DNA from: Micromonospora sediminicola
GTDB taxonomy: Bacteria > Actinomycetota > Actinomycetes > Mycobacteriales > Micromonosporaceae
Direction: 5' to 3'
Assembly: GCF_900089585.1 (NCBI RefSeq)
Contig: NZ_FLRH01000003.1
Location: forward strand, 3,486,501 to 3,550,500
DNA: 64,000 nt
Of this stretch, positions 33,840 to 42,555 are shown piece after piece (the first letter of the stretch is position 1; each line of letters starts with the position of its first letter). The notes beneath the pieces are model-generated. The model had not been told where the DNA came from. It worked only from the letters and a program-made list of their open reading frames with translations, and did no database searches. The position numbers and the translations under genes were made by a program.

Positions 33840-34814
33840 GTGGCGACCACGGCGGCCGAGGAACTCCGGGTGGGGGAGCGGCTGGTCCGCGTCTCCAGCC
33901 CCGACAAGCCCTACTTTCCCGAGCGCGGGCTGACCAAGCTGGACGTCGTGCGCTACTTCCTGGCCGTCGGTGACGGCATCCTGCGCGCGCTGCGGGACCG
34001 GCCGACCATGCTGGAACGCTGGCCGCGCGGGGTGTTCGAGGGCGCGAAGGTGGCCACCCGGCAGACGAACAAGGGCGACGCGTTCTACCAGAAGCGGCTG
34101 CCGGCGGGCGCGCCCGACTGGGTGCGCACCGCGCACATCACGTTCCCCAGCGGCCGGACCGCCGACGAGGTGGCCCCGAGCGAGCTGGCCGTGGTGATCT
34201 GGGCGGCCAACCTGGGCACGCTGCGGTTCCACCCCTGGCCGGTGTCGAAGGCCGACGTCGAGCGCCCCGACCAGCTGCGCATCGACCTCGACCCGATGCC
34301 GGGGGTGGACTTCGCGCAGGTGGTGCCGGTGGCCCACGAGGTGCGGGCGTTCCTCGCCGAGCTGGGCATGGAGGGCTTCCCGAAGACCACCGGCGGTCGT
34401 GGCATCCACGTCTACCTGTCGATCGAGCCGCGCTGGAGCTTCGGGGAGTGCCGGCGGGCGGTGCTGGCGCTCGGCCGGGAGATGCAGCGCCGGCTGCCCG
34501 ACCTGGTCACCACCACCTGGTGGCGGGACCAACGCGACCGGCCGGTCTTCGTCGACTACAACCAGATGGCCCGCGACCACACCATGACCTCGGCGTACTC
34601 GATCCGGCCGACGCCGCGGGCGCTGGTCTCGGCGCCGCTGGACTGGGCCGAGCTGGACGACGCCCGCCCGGAGGACTTCGACGTGGTGAGCATGCCGGCC
34701 CGGTTCGCCGAGCGGGGCGACCCGCACGCCGGCCTGGACACACGGCGATATTCCCTGGAACGCCTGCTGGAGCTGGCCGATCGCGAGGGCCTGGAGTCCC
34801 CGCCGGAGCGTTGA
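33840..34814 (+). CDS. LigD-type polymerase/primase domain protein (NHEJ)
   Basis: A 324-residue stand-alone PolDom of the LigD family, an archaeo-eukaryotic primase-fold polymerase used in non-homologous end joining. It shows VSSPDKPYFPERGLTKLDVVRYF at the start, QRKG-like segment FYQKRLP, catalytic LRIDLDPMPGVDF (Asp-x-Asp), TTGGRGIHVYL and DYNQMARDHTMTSAYSIRP. Neither ligase nor nuclease domains nor Ku are adjacent, as is usual for actinobacteria that encode PolDom separately. GTG 33840 start. Its 3' end is 4 bases from the convergent Lrp gene. Confidence 0.9.
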   Translation: MATTAAEELRVGERLVRVSSPDKPYFPERGLTKLDVVRYFLAVGDGILRALRDRPTMLERWPRGVFEGAKVATRQTNKGDAFYQKRLPAGAPDWVRTAHITFPSGRTADEVAPSELAVVIWAANLGTLRFHPWPVSKADVERPDQLRIDLDPMPGVDFAQVVPVAHEVRAFLAELGMEGFPKTTGGRGIHVYLSIEPRWSFGECRRAVLALGREMQRRLPDLVTTTWWRDQRDRPVFVDYNQMARDHTMTSAYSIRPTPRALVSAPLDWAELDDARPEDFDVVSMPARFAERGDPHAGLDTRRYSLERLLELADREGLESPPER

Positions 34815-34818
34815 GCGC

Positions 34819-35334
34819 TCAGGCCCAGGGGCTCAGCGTGCCGTCGAACTCCTCGAAGACCAGCCAGGTGCGAGTGGAGAGCACCCCGGCGATGCTCTGC
34901 ACCCGGTCCAGCACCACGTCGCGCAGCGTGGCGTTGTCCGGCGCGCGCACCAGTGCCAGCACGTCGTGCTCACCGCTGAGCAGCGCCGCGTGCTCGATGT
35001 AACGCACCTGGGCCAGCTCGGCGGAGACCTCCCGCCAGGTGTTCTGCTCGATGGTCAACGCGATGTAGGCCGACGTGCCCAGGCCGGCCGGCTCCGGGGC
35101 GACCCGCGCGGTGAAGCCGGTGAGCACGCCGTCGCGCAGCAGCCGCTCCACCCGGGCGTACGCGTTGGTGCGCGAGACGTGCACCCGTTCGGCGAGCGTC
35201 CGGATGGACAGCCGGGCGTCGGCGACCAGCTCCCGCAGGATCCGCCGGTCGACCTCGTCGAGCGGCCCGACCGAACGTCCCGTTCCGCCCGCCCCGCCCG
35301 GTGTGGTGCCGGTCTCCTGGCTCACCCCGCCCAC
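34819..35334 (-). CDS. Lrp/AsnC family regulator (BkdR-like)
   Basis: A 171-residue Lrp-type regulator. HTH at about 26-70 (LDEVDRRILRELVADARLSIRTLAERVHVSRTNAYARVERL), followed by the RAM ligand domain (TSAYIALTIEQNTW...GEHDVLALVRA). The 25-residue Gly-rich N-terminal extension may be shorter if translation begins at GTG 35325. It is divergent from the 2-oxoacid dehydrogenase operon, an arrangement typical of BkdR, which senses branched-chain amino acids or their 2-oxoacids. Confidence 0.88.
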   Translation of the reverse strand: MGGVSQETGTTPGGAGGTGRSVGPLDEVDRRILRELVADARLSIRTLAERVHVSRTNAYARVERLLRDGVLTGFTARVAPEPAGLGTSAYIALTIEQNTWREVSAELAQVRYIEHAALLSGEHDVLALVRAPDNATLRDVVLDRVQSIAGVLSTRTWLVFEEFDGTLSPWA

Positions 35335-35370
35335 CTCCCCGCGCCATTCGTCCCGCGTTCATCCCGGATG

Positions 35371-35379
35371 TTGAGTCAA
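35371..35379. promoter_or_regulatory. Candidate Lrp/BkdR operator core
   Basis: The dyad TTGA-G-TCAA lies in the 96-bp gap between the divergent Lrp gene and E1 alpha, 52 bases before the latter's GTG. The position fits an autoregulatory site; the short length keeps confidence low. Confidence 0.35.
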
Positions 35380-35430
35380 TCATCCCTGAGCAGGAGCATA
35401 GGGCCACCACACGTCCAGGAGGTCCCCGCC

Positions 35431-36603
35431 GTGACGACCACACCCCAGGCGGTCCGCAGGGCATCCCCGCGCACCCGCCGGCCGGCCACCCCGGCCGCTC
35501 CCGACCCGACGGCCGGCCTGCTGCCGCAGTCCGAGCCGGTCCGGCTGCTGAATCCGGACGGCACTCCGCTGCCGCCCCGCGACGACTACCCCGAGCCGCC
35601 GGTCGAGACGCTGCGCGAGATGTACCGCCGCATGGTCGTCGGCCGCCGCTTCGACACCCAGGCCACCGCGCTGACCAAGCAGGGCCGGCTCGCCGTCTAC
35701 CCGTCCGCCCGGGGCCAGGAGGCCTGCCAGGTCGGCGGCGTGCTGGCGCTGCGCGACACCGACTGGGTCTTCCCGACCTACCGGGAGTCGATGGCGCTGA
35801 CCGCCCGCGGCCTCGACCCGGTCGAGGTGCTCACCCTGCTGCGCGGCGACTGGCACTGCGGGTACGACCCGGCCGTCACCCGCACCGCGCCCCAGTGCAC
35901 CCCCCTCGCGACCCAGTCCGTGCACGCCGCCGGCCTCGCCTACGGCGAGTCGTACCAGGGGCGGGACACCGTCGCGCTGACGTTCATCGGCGACGGCGCC
36001 ACCAGCGAGGGCGACTTCCACGAGGGCGTCAACTTCGCCGCCGTGTTCAAGGCCCCGGTGGTCTACCTGGTGCAGAACAACAAGTACGCGATCAGCGTGC
36101 CGCTGTCCCGGCAGACTGCCGCGCCGACCCTGGCCTACAAGGGCGTCGGCTACGGCGTGCCCAGCGAGCAGGTCGACGGCAACGACCCGGTGGCCGTCCT
36201 CGCGGTGCTGAACCGCGCCGTCGCGCACGCCCGCGCCGGCAAGGGCCCGTACCTGATCGAGGCGCACACCTACCGGATGGAGCCGCACACCAACGCGGAC
36301 GACCAGACCCGCTACCGGGACGCCGAGGAGGTCGAGGCGTGGCGCGACCGCGATCCGATCGCCCGCCTGGAGGCCTACCTGCGAGCCCGCGGCGTGCTGG
36401 ACGACGCGGCCGTCGCGGCCGTCGCGCAGGAGGCCGAGGAGTACGCCGCAGCGCTGCGCCGCCGGATGGACGCCCAGCCCACCGTCGACCCGCTGAGCCT
36501 GTTCGACCACGTCTACGCCGAGCCGACACCGCAGCTGGTCGAGCAGCGTGAACTGGTCCGGGCCGAGCTGGAAGCGGCCCGCGACGAGGAGGGGAACGCC
36601 TGA
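35431..36603 (+). CDS. bkdA: Branched-chain 2-oxoacid dehydrogenase E1 alpha
   Basis: A 390-residue TPP-dependent subunit: MVVGRRFDTQATALTKQGRLAVYPSARGQEA near the start, TPP motif FIGDGATSEG through YLVQNNKYAISVP, and phosphorylation-loop-like TYRMEPHTNADDQTRYR. It decarboxylates branched-chain 2-oxoacids (or pyruvate) and passes acyl groups to the lipoyl E2 encoded two genes on. GTG 35431 has a perfect AGGAGG site. The first 40 residues are Pro/Arg/Ala-rich and probably flexible. The operon order E1a-E1b-E2 and the adjacent Lrp gene favour the Bkd complex, which supplies branched fatty-acid starters. Confidence 0.9.
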   Translation: MTTTPQAVRRASPRTRRPATPAAPDPTAGLLPQSEPVRLLNPDGTPLPPRDDYPEPPVETLREMYRRMVVGRRFDTQATALTKQGRLAVYPSARGQEACQVGGVLALRDTDWVFPTYRESMALTARGLDPVEVLTLLRGDWHCGYDPAVTRTAPQCTPLATQSVHAAGLAYGESYQGRDTVALTFIGDGATSEGDFHEGVNFAAVFKAPVVYLVQNNKYAISVPLSRQTAAPTLAYKGVGYGVPSEQVDGNDPVAVLAVLNRAVAHARAGKGPYLIEAHTYRMEPHTNADDQTRYRDAEEVEAWRDRDPIARLEAYLRARGVLDDAAVAAVAQEAEEYAAALRRRMDAQPTVDPLSLFDHVYAEPTPQLVEQRELVRAELEAARDEEGNA

Positions 36604-37607
36604 TGGCCACCATGACCATGGCGAAGGCGCTCAACGCCGCGCTCGCCGACGCGATGCTCGACGACGAGCGGGTGGTCGTCTTCGGCGAGGACGTCGGCCA
36701 GCTCGGCGGCGTCTTCCGGATCACCGACGGGTTGCAGGCCCGCTTCGGCGACAAGCGCTGCTTCGACACCCCGCTCGCCGAGGCGGGCATCGTCGGCTTC
36801 GCCGTCGGCCTGGCCATGTCCGGGCTGCGGCCGGTGGTCGAGATGCAGTTCGACGCGTTCGCGTACCCGGCGTTCGAGCAGATCGCCTCGCACGTGGCGA
36901 AGCTGCGCAACCGCACCCGCGGCGCGCTCAGCGTGCCGATCGTGATCCGGGTCCCCTACGCCGGCGGCATCGGCGGCGTCGAGCACCACTGCGACTCCTC
37001 CGAGGCCTACTACGCGCACACCCCGGGGCTGAAGGTCGTCACCCCGGCCACCGTCGAGGACGCGTACTCCCTGCTGCGCGCCGCGATCGACGACCCGGAC
37101 CCGGTCGTGTTCCTGGAGCCGAAGAAGCTCTACTTCGGAAGCGGCGAGGCCGAGCTGCCGGCGCGCACCGCGCCGATCGGCACCGCCGTCGTGCGCCGCC
37201 CCGGCACCGACGCCACGCTCGTCGCGTACGGGCCGGCGGTGCCGGTGGCGCTGGCCGCGGCCGAGGCGGCCCGGGAGGAGGGCTGGGATCTGGAGGTGGT
37301 CGACGTGCGCAGCATCGTGCCGTTCGACGACGCCACCGTCACCGCCTCGGTACGCCGCACCGGACGGTGCGTGGTGATCCAGGAGGCGCAGGGCTTCGCC
37401 GGCGTCGGCGCCGAGATCGCCGCCCGGGTGCAGGAGCGCTGCTTCCACGCGCTGCACGCCCCGGTGCTGCGGGTGTCCGGGCTGGACATCCCCTACCCGG
37501 CGCCGATGCTGGAGCACACCCACCTGCCGTCGGTCGACCGGGTGCTGGACACCGTCGCCCGGCTGCAGTGGGACGACCAGCCCGACACCCGGTGGGTGGC
37601 GGCATGA
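36603..37607 (+). CDS. bkdB: Branched-chain 2-oxoacid dehydrogenase E1 beta
   Basis: A 334-residue E1 beta subunit starting in TGATG overlap. It shows VFGEDVGQLGGVFRITDGLQ, FDTPLAEAGIVGFAVGLAMSG, FAYPAFEQIASHVAKLRNRT, RVPYAGGIGGVEHHCDSSEAY and VVIQEAQGFAGVGAEI, all strongly conserved in BCKDH beta. It forms the heterotetramer with the preceding alpha subunit. The ATGA overlap with E2 completes the operon. Confidence 0.92.
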   Translation: MATMTMAKALNAALADAMLDDERVVVFGEDVGQLGGVFRITDGLQARFGDKRCFDTPLAEAGIVGFAVGLAMSGLRPVVEMQFDAFAYPAFEQIASHVAKLRNRTRGALSVPIVIRVPYAGGIGGVEHHCDSSEAYYAHTPGLKVVTPATVEDAYSLLRAAIDDPDPVVFLEPKKLYFGSGEAELPARTAPIGTAVVRRPGTDATLVAYGPAVPVALAAAEAAREEGWDLEVVDVRSIVPFDDATVTASVRRTGRCVVIQEAQGFAGVGAEIAARVQERCFHALHAPVLRVSGLDIPYPAPMLEHTHLPSVDRVLDTVARLQWDDQPDTRWVAA

Positions 37608-39043
37608 GCGAACGCACCGCTGTCGGTACACGCGACTTCCTCCTGCCGGACCTGGGGGAAGGGCTGAGCGAGGCGGAGATCGTCGAGTGGCGGGTCGCCG
37701 TCGGTGACGTGGTCACCGTGGACCAGAGCGTGGTCGAGGTGGAGACCGCCAAGGCCGTCGTCGACGTGCCCTGCCCGTACCCGGGCCGGGTGGTGGCCCT
37801 GCACGGCGCGGCGGGCGAGGTCCGCCCGGTCGGCCAGCCGCTGATCACCATCGCGCCGCTCGACGGCGCGGACGCCCCGGACCCGCACGCCACCTACCGC
37901 GAGGAGGAGCGGGCCGGCTCCGGCAACGTCCTGATCGGGTACGGCACCGGCCACGGCGGCCCGGGTCGGCGGCGACGTCGGCCCCGCCTCGCGGTGGCTC
38001 CCGAGCCCGCCCCGACGGCCCCCGCGGCCGTCCCGGCCGGCCCTGCGGCCCCGACGGGTCGCGCGGTCCCGGGTGCCTCGTCGACGCCGACCGGCTCGCT
38101 CGCGGCCGCGGACCGGGAGCCCGAACCGGCGCCGGCCGGTGGACCGGCGGCGGCGCCGCTGGTCATCTCGCCGATCGTGCGGCGGCTGGCGAAGGAGCAC
38201 GGGATCGACCTGGCGTCGGTGCGCGGCACCGGCCCGGGCGGCGTGATCCGCCGGGTCGACGTGGAGGCGGCCCGGACCGCACCGGCCGCCCGGTTGGCGG
38301 CCGTGCCGGACGCCCCGGACGCGCACGTCGGGCTCGCCCCGACCGGCGACGGCGACGTGGTCGTCCCGCTCACCGGCATCCGCAAGGTGATCGCCGACAA
38401 GCTCTCCCGCAGCCGGCGGGAGATCCCCGAGGTGACCATCTGGGTGGACGTGGACGCCACCGGGCTGCTGGAGACCCGGGCCGCGATCAACGCCGCCTCC
38501 CCGGACGCGCCGGTGAGCATCCTGGCCCTGCTGGCCCGGATCTGCCTCAGTGGGCTGCGGCGGTACCCGCAGCTCAACGCGCGGGTCGACACCGAGGGTC
38601 AGCGGATCGTCCAGTCCGCCGGCGTGCACCTGGGCATCGCGGCGCAGACCGACCGCGGGCTGGTGGTGCCGGTGCTGCGCGACGCCCAGCGGCTGACCAC
38701 CCGGGAGCTGGCCGCCGCGCTCGCCGAGACCACCGCGTCGGCCCGGGCCGGCACGCTGCCCCCGGCGCGGCTGAGCGGCGGCACGTTCACGCTCAACAAC
38801 TACGGCGTCTTCGGGGTGGACGGTTCCACGCCGATCATCAACCACCCGGAGGCGGCGCTGCTCGGCGTCGGCCGGATCGTGGACAAGCCCTGGGTGGTGG
38901 ACGGGCAGCTCGCCGTCCGCAAGGTGACCCAGCTCAGCCTCACCTTCGACCACCGGGTCTGCGACGGTGGGGTGGCCGGCGGGTTCCTGCGCCACGTGGC
39001 CGACTGCGTCGAGCAGCCGGCCCTGCTGGTCGCCAACGTCTGA
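37604..39043 (+). CDS. bkdC: Dihydrolipoamide acyltransferase E2 of the branched-chain complex
   Basis: A 479-residue three-domain E2. Lipoyl domain at about 10-85 with the lipoylated lysine in VETAKAVVDV; an Ala/Pro-rich linker (about 125-185); the peripheral subunit-binding domain SPIVRRLAKEHGIDLASVRGTGPGGVIRRVDV (about 186-220); and a catalytic domain ending TFDHRVCDGGVAGGFL, where His and Asp of the acyltransferase motif are intact. It transfers acyl groups to CoA. No E3 gene follows, so E3 must be encoded elsewhere. Confidence 0.94.
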   Translation: MSERTAVGTRDFLLPDLGEGLSEAEIVEWRVAVGDVVTVDQSVVEVETAKAVVDVPCPYPGRVVALHGAAGEVRPVGQPLITIAPLDGADAPDPHATYREEERAGSGNVLIGYGTGHGGPGRRRRRPRLAVAPEPAPTAPAAVPAGPAAPTGRAVPGASSTPTGSLAAADREPEPAPAGGPAAAPLVISPIVRRLAKEHGIDLASVRGTGPGGVIRRVDVEAARTAPAARLAAVPDAPDAHVGLAPTGDGDVVVPLTGIRKVIADKLSRSRREIPEVTIWVDVDATGLLETRAAINAASPDAPVSILALLARICLSGLRRYPQLNARVDTEGQRIVQSAGVHLGIAAQTDRGLVVPVLRDAQRLTTRELAAALAETTASARAGTLPPARLSGGTFTLNNYGVFGVDGSTPIINHPEAALLGVGRIVDKPWVVDGQLAVRKVTQLSLTFDHRVCDGGVAGGFLRHVADCVEQPALLVANV

Positions 39044-39060
39044 CCGTCCCCCCCCGGCCC

Positions 39061-39092
39061 CGGCCCCGGCCCCACCGAGAGGGCCGGGGCCG
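39061..39092 (+). terminator. Hairpin terminator after the E2 gene
   Basis: A perfect 12-bp GC stem (CGGCCCCGGCCC / GGGCCGGGGCCG) with an 8-base loop begins 18 bases after the E2 stop. It has no clear U tract, as is common in actinomycetes. Confidence 0.65.
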
Positions 39093-39113
39093 CTCGCGTC
39101 CCCGCCGCCGTGC

Positions 39114-39188
39114 CCGCGATCTTGCACTTGCTGCCCTCGATGTGCCCGATTCGCACCCTTCTCGAGGGCCGCAACTGCAAGATCGCGG
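39114..39188. repeat. Palindromic repeat, family B copy 2
   Basis: Arms 39114-39140 and 39162-39188 pair at 25 of 27 positions, with outer CCGCGATCTTGCA / TGCAAGATCGCGG and inner CCCTCGA / TCGAGGG. It shares its outer part with the copy at 4034-4106. The 39044-39547 gap holds only the terminator, this element and the next one, plus the promoter region of the L,D-transpeptidase gene. Confidence 0.8.
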
Positions 39189-39271
39189 CAGTGGTGCAGG
39201 TGGCGTGGGGTGTGAGCCGGCTCCGGCGTGCGACGTCCAGCGCTGCCCGTCTCGCCGGGCCGGCCCCCTCA

Positions 39272-39364
39272 CGCCCGCCCCTCATCCGTCGATCATGAGG
39301 TTGGCGGGGACGAATCGGACGCCGTGCGCCGTCAACCTCATGATCGACGGATGAGGGGCGGGCG
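39272..39364. repeat. Long perfect inverted repeat, family C (32-bp arms)
   Basis: Arms 39272-39303 and 39333-39364 are perfectly complementary over 32 bases (core CATCCGTCGATCATGAGGTT) around a 29-base spacer. The inner GTCGATCA segment is shared with family D at 50630-50690. It could fold as an RNA hairpin or DNA cruciform. Confidence 0.85.
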
Positions 39365-39547
39365 GGGCGCGGGGCGGGCGGTGGTACGGGAATCGGGCGG
39401 AGGGGGCGTGGGGCGCAAGCCGGGACGGGAATTACCTGTCCGGCACGATTCGCGCAGCTGTTTCCGAGCAATTCCGCCGAAGGTGCCACAGCGTGATGCC
39501 GGGCCTACAGAATGTGGGCGAGGGGATGCGGAAATGGGGGGCGAAAT

Positions 39548-40819
39548 ATGTTTGTGAGGCGACGACTGACGCTTTTCGCGATGACTGTCGCAGTCGCGCC
39601 ACTGGCGGTCGGCGCGTGCACCGCCGGCCCGAAGTCGGTGGCGCGCAAGGCCGAGGCGGCCCCGCCGTCGGTGGCCGTGACACCGGTCGACCGGGCCCGG
39701 GACGTGCCGATCAGCGCGGAGGTGGGCACGAAGGTCAGCAACGGCAGGGTGACCGCCGTGAAGCTCACCGACGACAAGGGCCGCCCGGTGCCGGCGCAAC
39801 CGCGCGAGGACGGTTCCGGCTGGGTGCCGGACCGCCCGTTGGCGAATTCGCGGGCGTACACGGCCGAGGTGACCGTGACCGGCGATTCCGGAAAGACCAC
39901 CACGCGCAAGACGACGTTCACGACGATGGCCAAATCCACCAAACCGGCCGTCACCAGCGAATTGTATTTCCGGGACAACCAGACGTACGGGACGGCGATG
40001 CCGGTGGTGCTCGGTTTCGACCCGCCGATCCCGGAGCAGGCCCGTGCGGACGTGCAGCGGCGGCTGTTCGTCAAGACCGACCCGCCGCAGCCGGGCACCT
40101 GGTCCTGGGTCGCCGACGGCAAGCAGGCCGAGTACCGGGCGCCCGACCGGTGGAAGCCGGGTACGAAGATCAGCGTGCGCAGCGCGCTGGAGGGGCTGCC
40201 CATCGGCAAGGAGGCGGTGGGCGACGCGGACCGGGTGGCGTCGGCCAAGGTGGGGCGGCAGGTGTCGCTGGACATCGACAACACCACCAAGCAGATGGCC
40301 GTCTACCAGGACGGCAAGCTGCTCAAGAAGGTCCCGGTCAGCCTCGGCAAGCCGAGCACGCCGAGTTCCAGCGGCACCATGGTGATCATGGAGAAGCACG
40401 AGCACACCACGTTCGACACCCGGGGTGAGCCGGACGGCGGCTACGTGGTCGACGTGGACGACGCCCAGCGACTGACCTGGGGCGGCGAGTTCATCCACTC
40501 GGCGCCGTGGTCGGAGGGGGAGCAGGGCTTCAACAACACCTCGCACGGCTGCACCAACGTCTCGGCCACCGCCGCGGACTGGCTGATGGGCATCACCCAG
40601 GTCGGTGACCTGGTGACCGTCAAGGGCACCGAGGTGCAGCTCCAGCAGGGCAACGGCTTCACCGCCTGGAACGTCGGGTGGAACGAGTTCGCCAAGGGCA
40701 GCGCGCTGCCCGTACCGGCGGGCCTGAAGCCCACGCAGAGTCCGACGCCGCACCCGGGCGCGGTGGCCGGCGGGTCGTCGCCCGCCCCGGCCCCGAGCCG
40801 GAGCAACAGCGGCGGCTGA
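39548..40819 (+). CDS. Lipoprotein L,D-transpeptidase (YkuD)
   Basis: A 423-residue cell-envelope enzyme that makes 3-3 cross-links in peptidoglycan. Lipoprotein signal at residues 1-24 with lipobox VGAC (Cys24). Two Ig-like domains follow (about 40-235), as in mycobacterial LdtMt2-type enzymes. The YkuD catalytic domain (about 240-375) has IHSAPW and the active-site Cys motif SHGCTNVS. The C-terminal 40 residues are Pro/Ser-rich. ATG 39548 (MFVRRRLTL) is chosen because it places the basic n-region of the signal peptide at the start; a longer frame from 39512 does not. Confidence 0.93.
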   Translation: MFVRRRLTLFAMTVAVAPLAVGACTAGPKSVARKAEAAPPSVAVTPVDRARDVPISAEVGTKVSNGRVTAVKLTDDKGRPVPAQPREDGSGWVPDRPLANSRAYTAEVTVTGDSGKTTTRKTTFTTMAKSTKPAVTSELYFRDNQTYGTAMPVVLGFDPPIPEQARADVQRRLFVKTDPPQPGTWSWVADGKQAEYRAPDRWKPGTKISVRSALEGLPIGKEAVGDADRVASAKVGRQVSLDIDNTTKQMAVYQDGKLLKKVPVSLGKPSTPSSSGTMVIMEKHEHTTFDTRGEPDGGYVVDVDDAQRLTWGGEFIHSAPWSEGEQGFNNTSHGCTNVSATAADWLMGITQVGDLVTVKGTEVQLQQGNGFTAWNVGWNEFAKGSALPVPAGLKPTQSPTPHPGAVAGGSSPAPAPSRSNSGG

Positions 40820-40838
40820 ACCGGGGGAGGAACGGCCC

Positions 40839-40872
40839 CGGGGTCGGCGTCGCGTCCGCGGCGCCGGCCCCG
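40839..40872. terminator. Hairpin between convergent transpeptidase and SMP-30-like genes
   Basis: CGGGGTCGGCG (40839-40849) pairs with CGCCGGCCCCG (40862-40872) with one G-U-type mismatch around a 12-base loop. Placed in the 60-bp convergent gap, it may serve both genes. Confidence 0.5.
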
Positions 40873-40879
40873 CGCCGTC

Positions 40880-41905
40880 TCAGTCCAGGTCGACGCGGGC
40901 CACGCCGGTCGCGGTCAGGCTGCCCAGCCAGAGCTGCCGGCCGTGCTGCCGCACGCCGGTGACCATCGGGTACGCCCCGCTCGGGCCGTGCAGCGTACGC
41001 AGCACCCGTCCCGCGTCGTCGACCAGCGCGACCAGCCCGTAGCGGCGGGGCTGCGGCTGCACCGCGCCCGGCAGCAGGGCGACGATCTGCCGCACCCGGG
41101 GATGGGGCAGCAGCCGCTCCATGATCGGCAGGCGAGGGCTGGGCAGCGCGATCCAGTACGTCCCGTCGCCGACCGCGGAGACGTTGTCCGGGTAGGCCGG
41201 CAGGTCGGCCAGCACGGTGGCCCGCCCGCCCGGAAGCTCGACCCGCAGCAGCCGGTGGGTGGCGGTCTCGACCAGCATCAGCGCCGACTCGTCCGGGGTG
41301 AGCGCCAGCCCGTTGGGGAAGTAGAGCCCGTCCGCCACCACGTCGGTGCGCCCGCTGCGCCGGTCGTAGGCCAGCACCCGGCCGTTGGGCCGGTGCTCCA
41401 GCAGGTCGCGTTTCCACTGGGACAGCGGGAACCGGTCGGAGGAGTCGGTGAAGTAGACGGTGCCGTCCCGGGCGACCGCCGCGTTGTCGGCCAGGTGCAC
41501 CGGCGGCCCGCTGCCGGTCAGCTCATGCACCGCGCCGGCCGGGTCGACCCGCAGCAGCCCCCGGTAGGCGTCGCAGACCAGCAACCCGCCGTCGACCGGG
41601 TCCAGCTCGATGCCGAGCGGCCGGCCGCCGGTCTCGGCGAGCAGCGTGGGCCGGGTGCCGGCCGGGGCGTCCGCCGGCCACCACCAGAGCCGGCCGTCCT
41701 CGTCGCCACTGATCGCCCGGCCCTCGCCGTCGACGACCACGTCCTCCGGCCCGTGCCCGCCGGCGGGCAGCGGCAGCAGGTCGGCACGATCGAGCCGGGT
41801 GTCGCCGGGGGCCCAGGGCCCGTCCAGCGGCGGCGGCACGGTGGCCGGCTCACGGACCGGCCGGATCAGCAGGGGCGCACGCGGGCGGGGCACAGACACG
41901 GCCAT
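40880..41905 (-). CDS. SMP-30/strictosidine synthase-like beta-propeller protein
   Basis: A 341-residue six-bladed propeller. Segments GPEDVVVDGEGRAISGDEDGRLWWW, RPLGIELDPVDGGLLVCDAYRGLLRVDP, DNAAVARDGTVYFTDSSDRF and YPDNVSAVGDGTYWIALPS fit the strictosidine-synthase-like N-terminal/C-terminal motif (PNGLALTPDESALMLVET). Such bacterial members are lactonases or esterases of uncertain substrate. There is no signal peptide. A 283-base gap upstream (41906-42188) shows no recognisable feature. Confidence 0.85.
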   Translation of the reverse strand: MAVSVPRPRAPLLIRPVREPATVPPPLDGPWAPGDTRLDRADLLPLPAGGHGPEDVVVDGEGRAISGDEDGRLWWWPADAPAGTRPTLLAETGGRPLGIELDPVDGGLLVCDAYRGLLRVDPAGAVHELTGSGPPVHLADNAAVARDGTVYFTDSSDRFPLSQWKRDLLEHRPNGRVLAYDRRSGRTDVVADGLYFPNGLALTPDESALMLVETATHRLLRVELPGGRATVLADLPAYPDNVSAVGDGTYWIALPSPRLPIMERLLPHPRVRQIVALLPGAVQPQPRRYGLVALVDDAGRVLRTLHGPSGAYPMVTGVRQHGRQLWLGSLTATGVARVDLD

Positions 41906-42188
41906 CGGCTCATTGTGGCCCGGTCGACGCGTCGACGGCAGTCCCGGCCGGCGTGTCCGCGTGGCGGACCGGTCCCTGGGGTCCGGCTGCCCACGCTCAG
42001 AGGGCTGCCGTCGGCGCGGCCGGGCGGGCTGCGGTCTCGCGCGGGCCGGTCCGGAGGGGCTCCGCGCACGCCGCCGGCGAGGGGTTGCGGGATGACCCTG
42101 AGCGGCCTCGGGGTCGGCACCCGGGCGCTACCCGGAACCCCCGCGCGGACGTGGCGGAACTGTCGGTGGGCGCCGGTAGGTTTGCCGC

Positions 42189-42545
42189 ATGGCAGACAGC
42201 GGCGACCGCTTCCACGTGGCGACGGAGGTGCACGACCAGGTGGTCGTGCTGCGCCCGGTCGGCGAGATCGACATCGCCACCGTGACGGCGTTCCGGGCCG
42301 CGCTCTGGGCGGCGCCGGCGCGGCCGGTGCTGCGGGTCGACCTGTCCGGCGTCCGGCTGCTCTCCGCGGCCGGGGTGCGCGCGTTGGTCGCCGCGCACCT
42401 GCGGGTGCGGGCGCGCGGCGGCGAGCTGGTGCTGGTCGACCCCGACCCGGTGGTCTCCCGGGTGCTGCGGGTGACCGGGCTGCACCGGGTGCTCCCGGTG
42501 CGCGAGTCGACCCGCCCGCCGGAGCTGCTCGCCTGCGCGGCCTGA
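42189..42545 (+). CDS. STAS-domain anti-sigma-factor antagonist-like protein
   Basis: A 118-residue STAS protein: VVVLRPVGEIDIATVTAFRAAL, VLRVDLSGVRLLSAAGVRALVAAHLRVRARGGELVLVDP. In SpoIIAA-type antagonists the loop before the helix is D-S-S/T-G, with the phosphorylated Ser just after Asp. Here it is S-A-A-G, so the phosphosite is missing. The protein may be constitutively active or a non-switching partner. No anti-sigma kinase gene is adjacent. Confidence 0.85.
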   Translation: MADSGDRFHVATEVHDQVVVLRPVGEIDIATVTAFRAALWAAPARPVLRVDLSGVRLLSAAGVRALVAAHLRVRARGGELVLVDPDPVVSRVLRVTGLHRVLPVRESTRPPELLACAA

Positions 42546-42555
42546 CCGCCGCCGG

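Noticed and set aside
35431..39043. Pyruvate dehydrogenase complex as part of the metabolite cluster
   Set aside because: E1/E2 sequence segments and the divergent Lrp regulator fit the housekeeping branched-chain (Bkd) operon, separated by 9 kb of unrelated genes.
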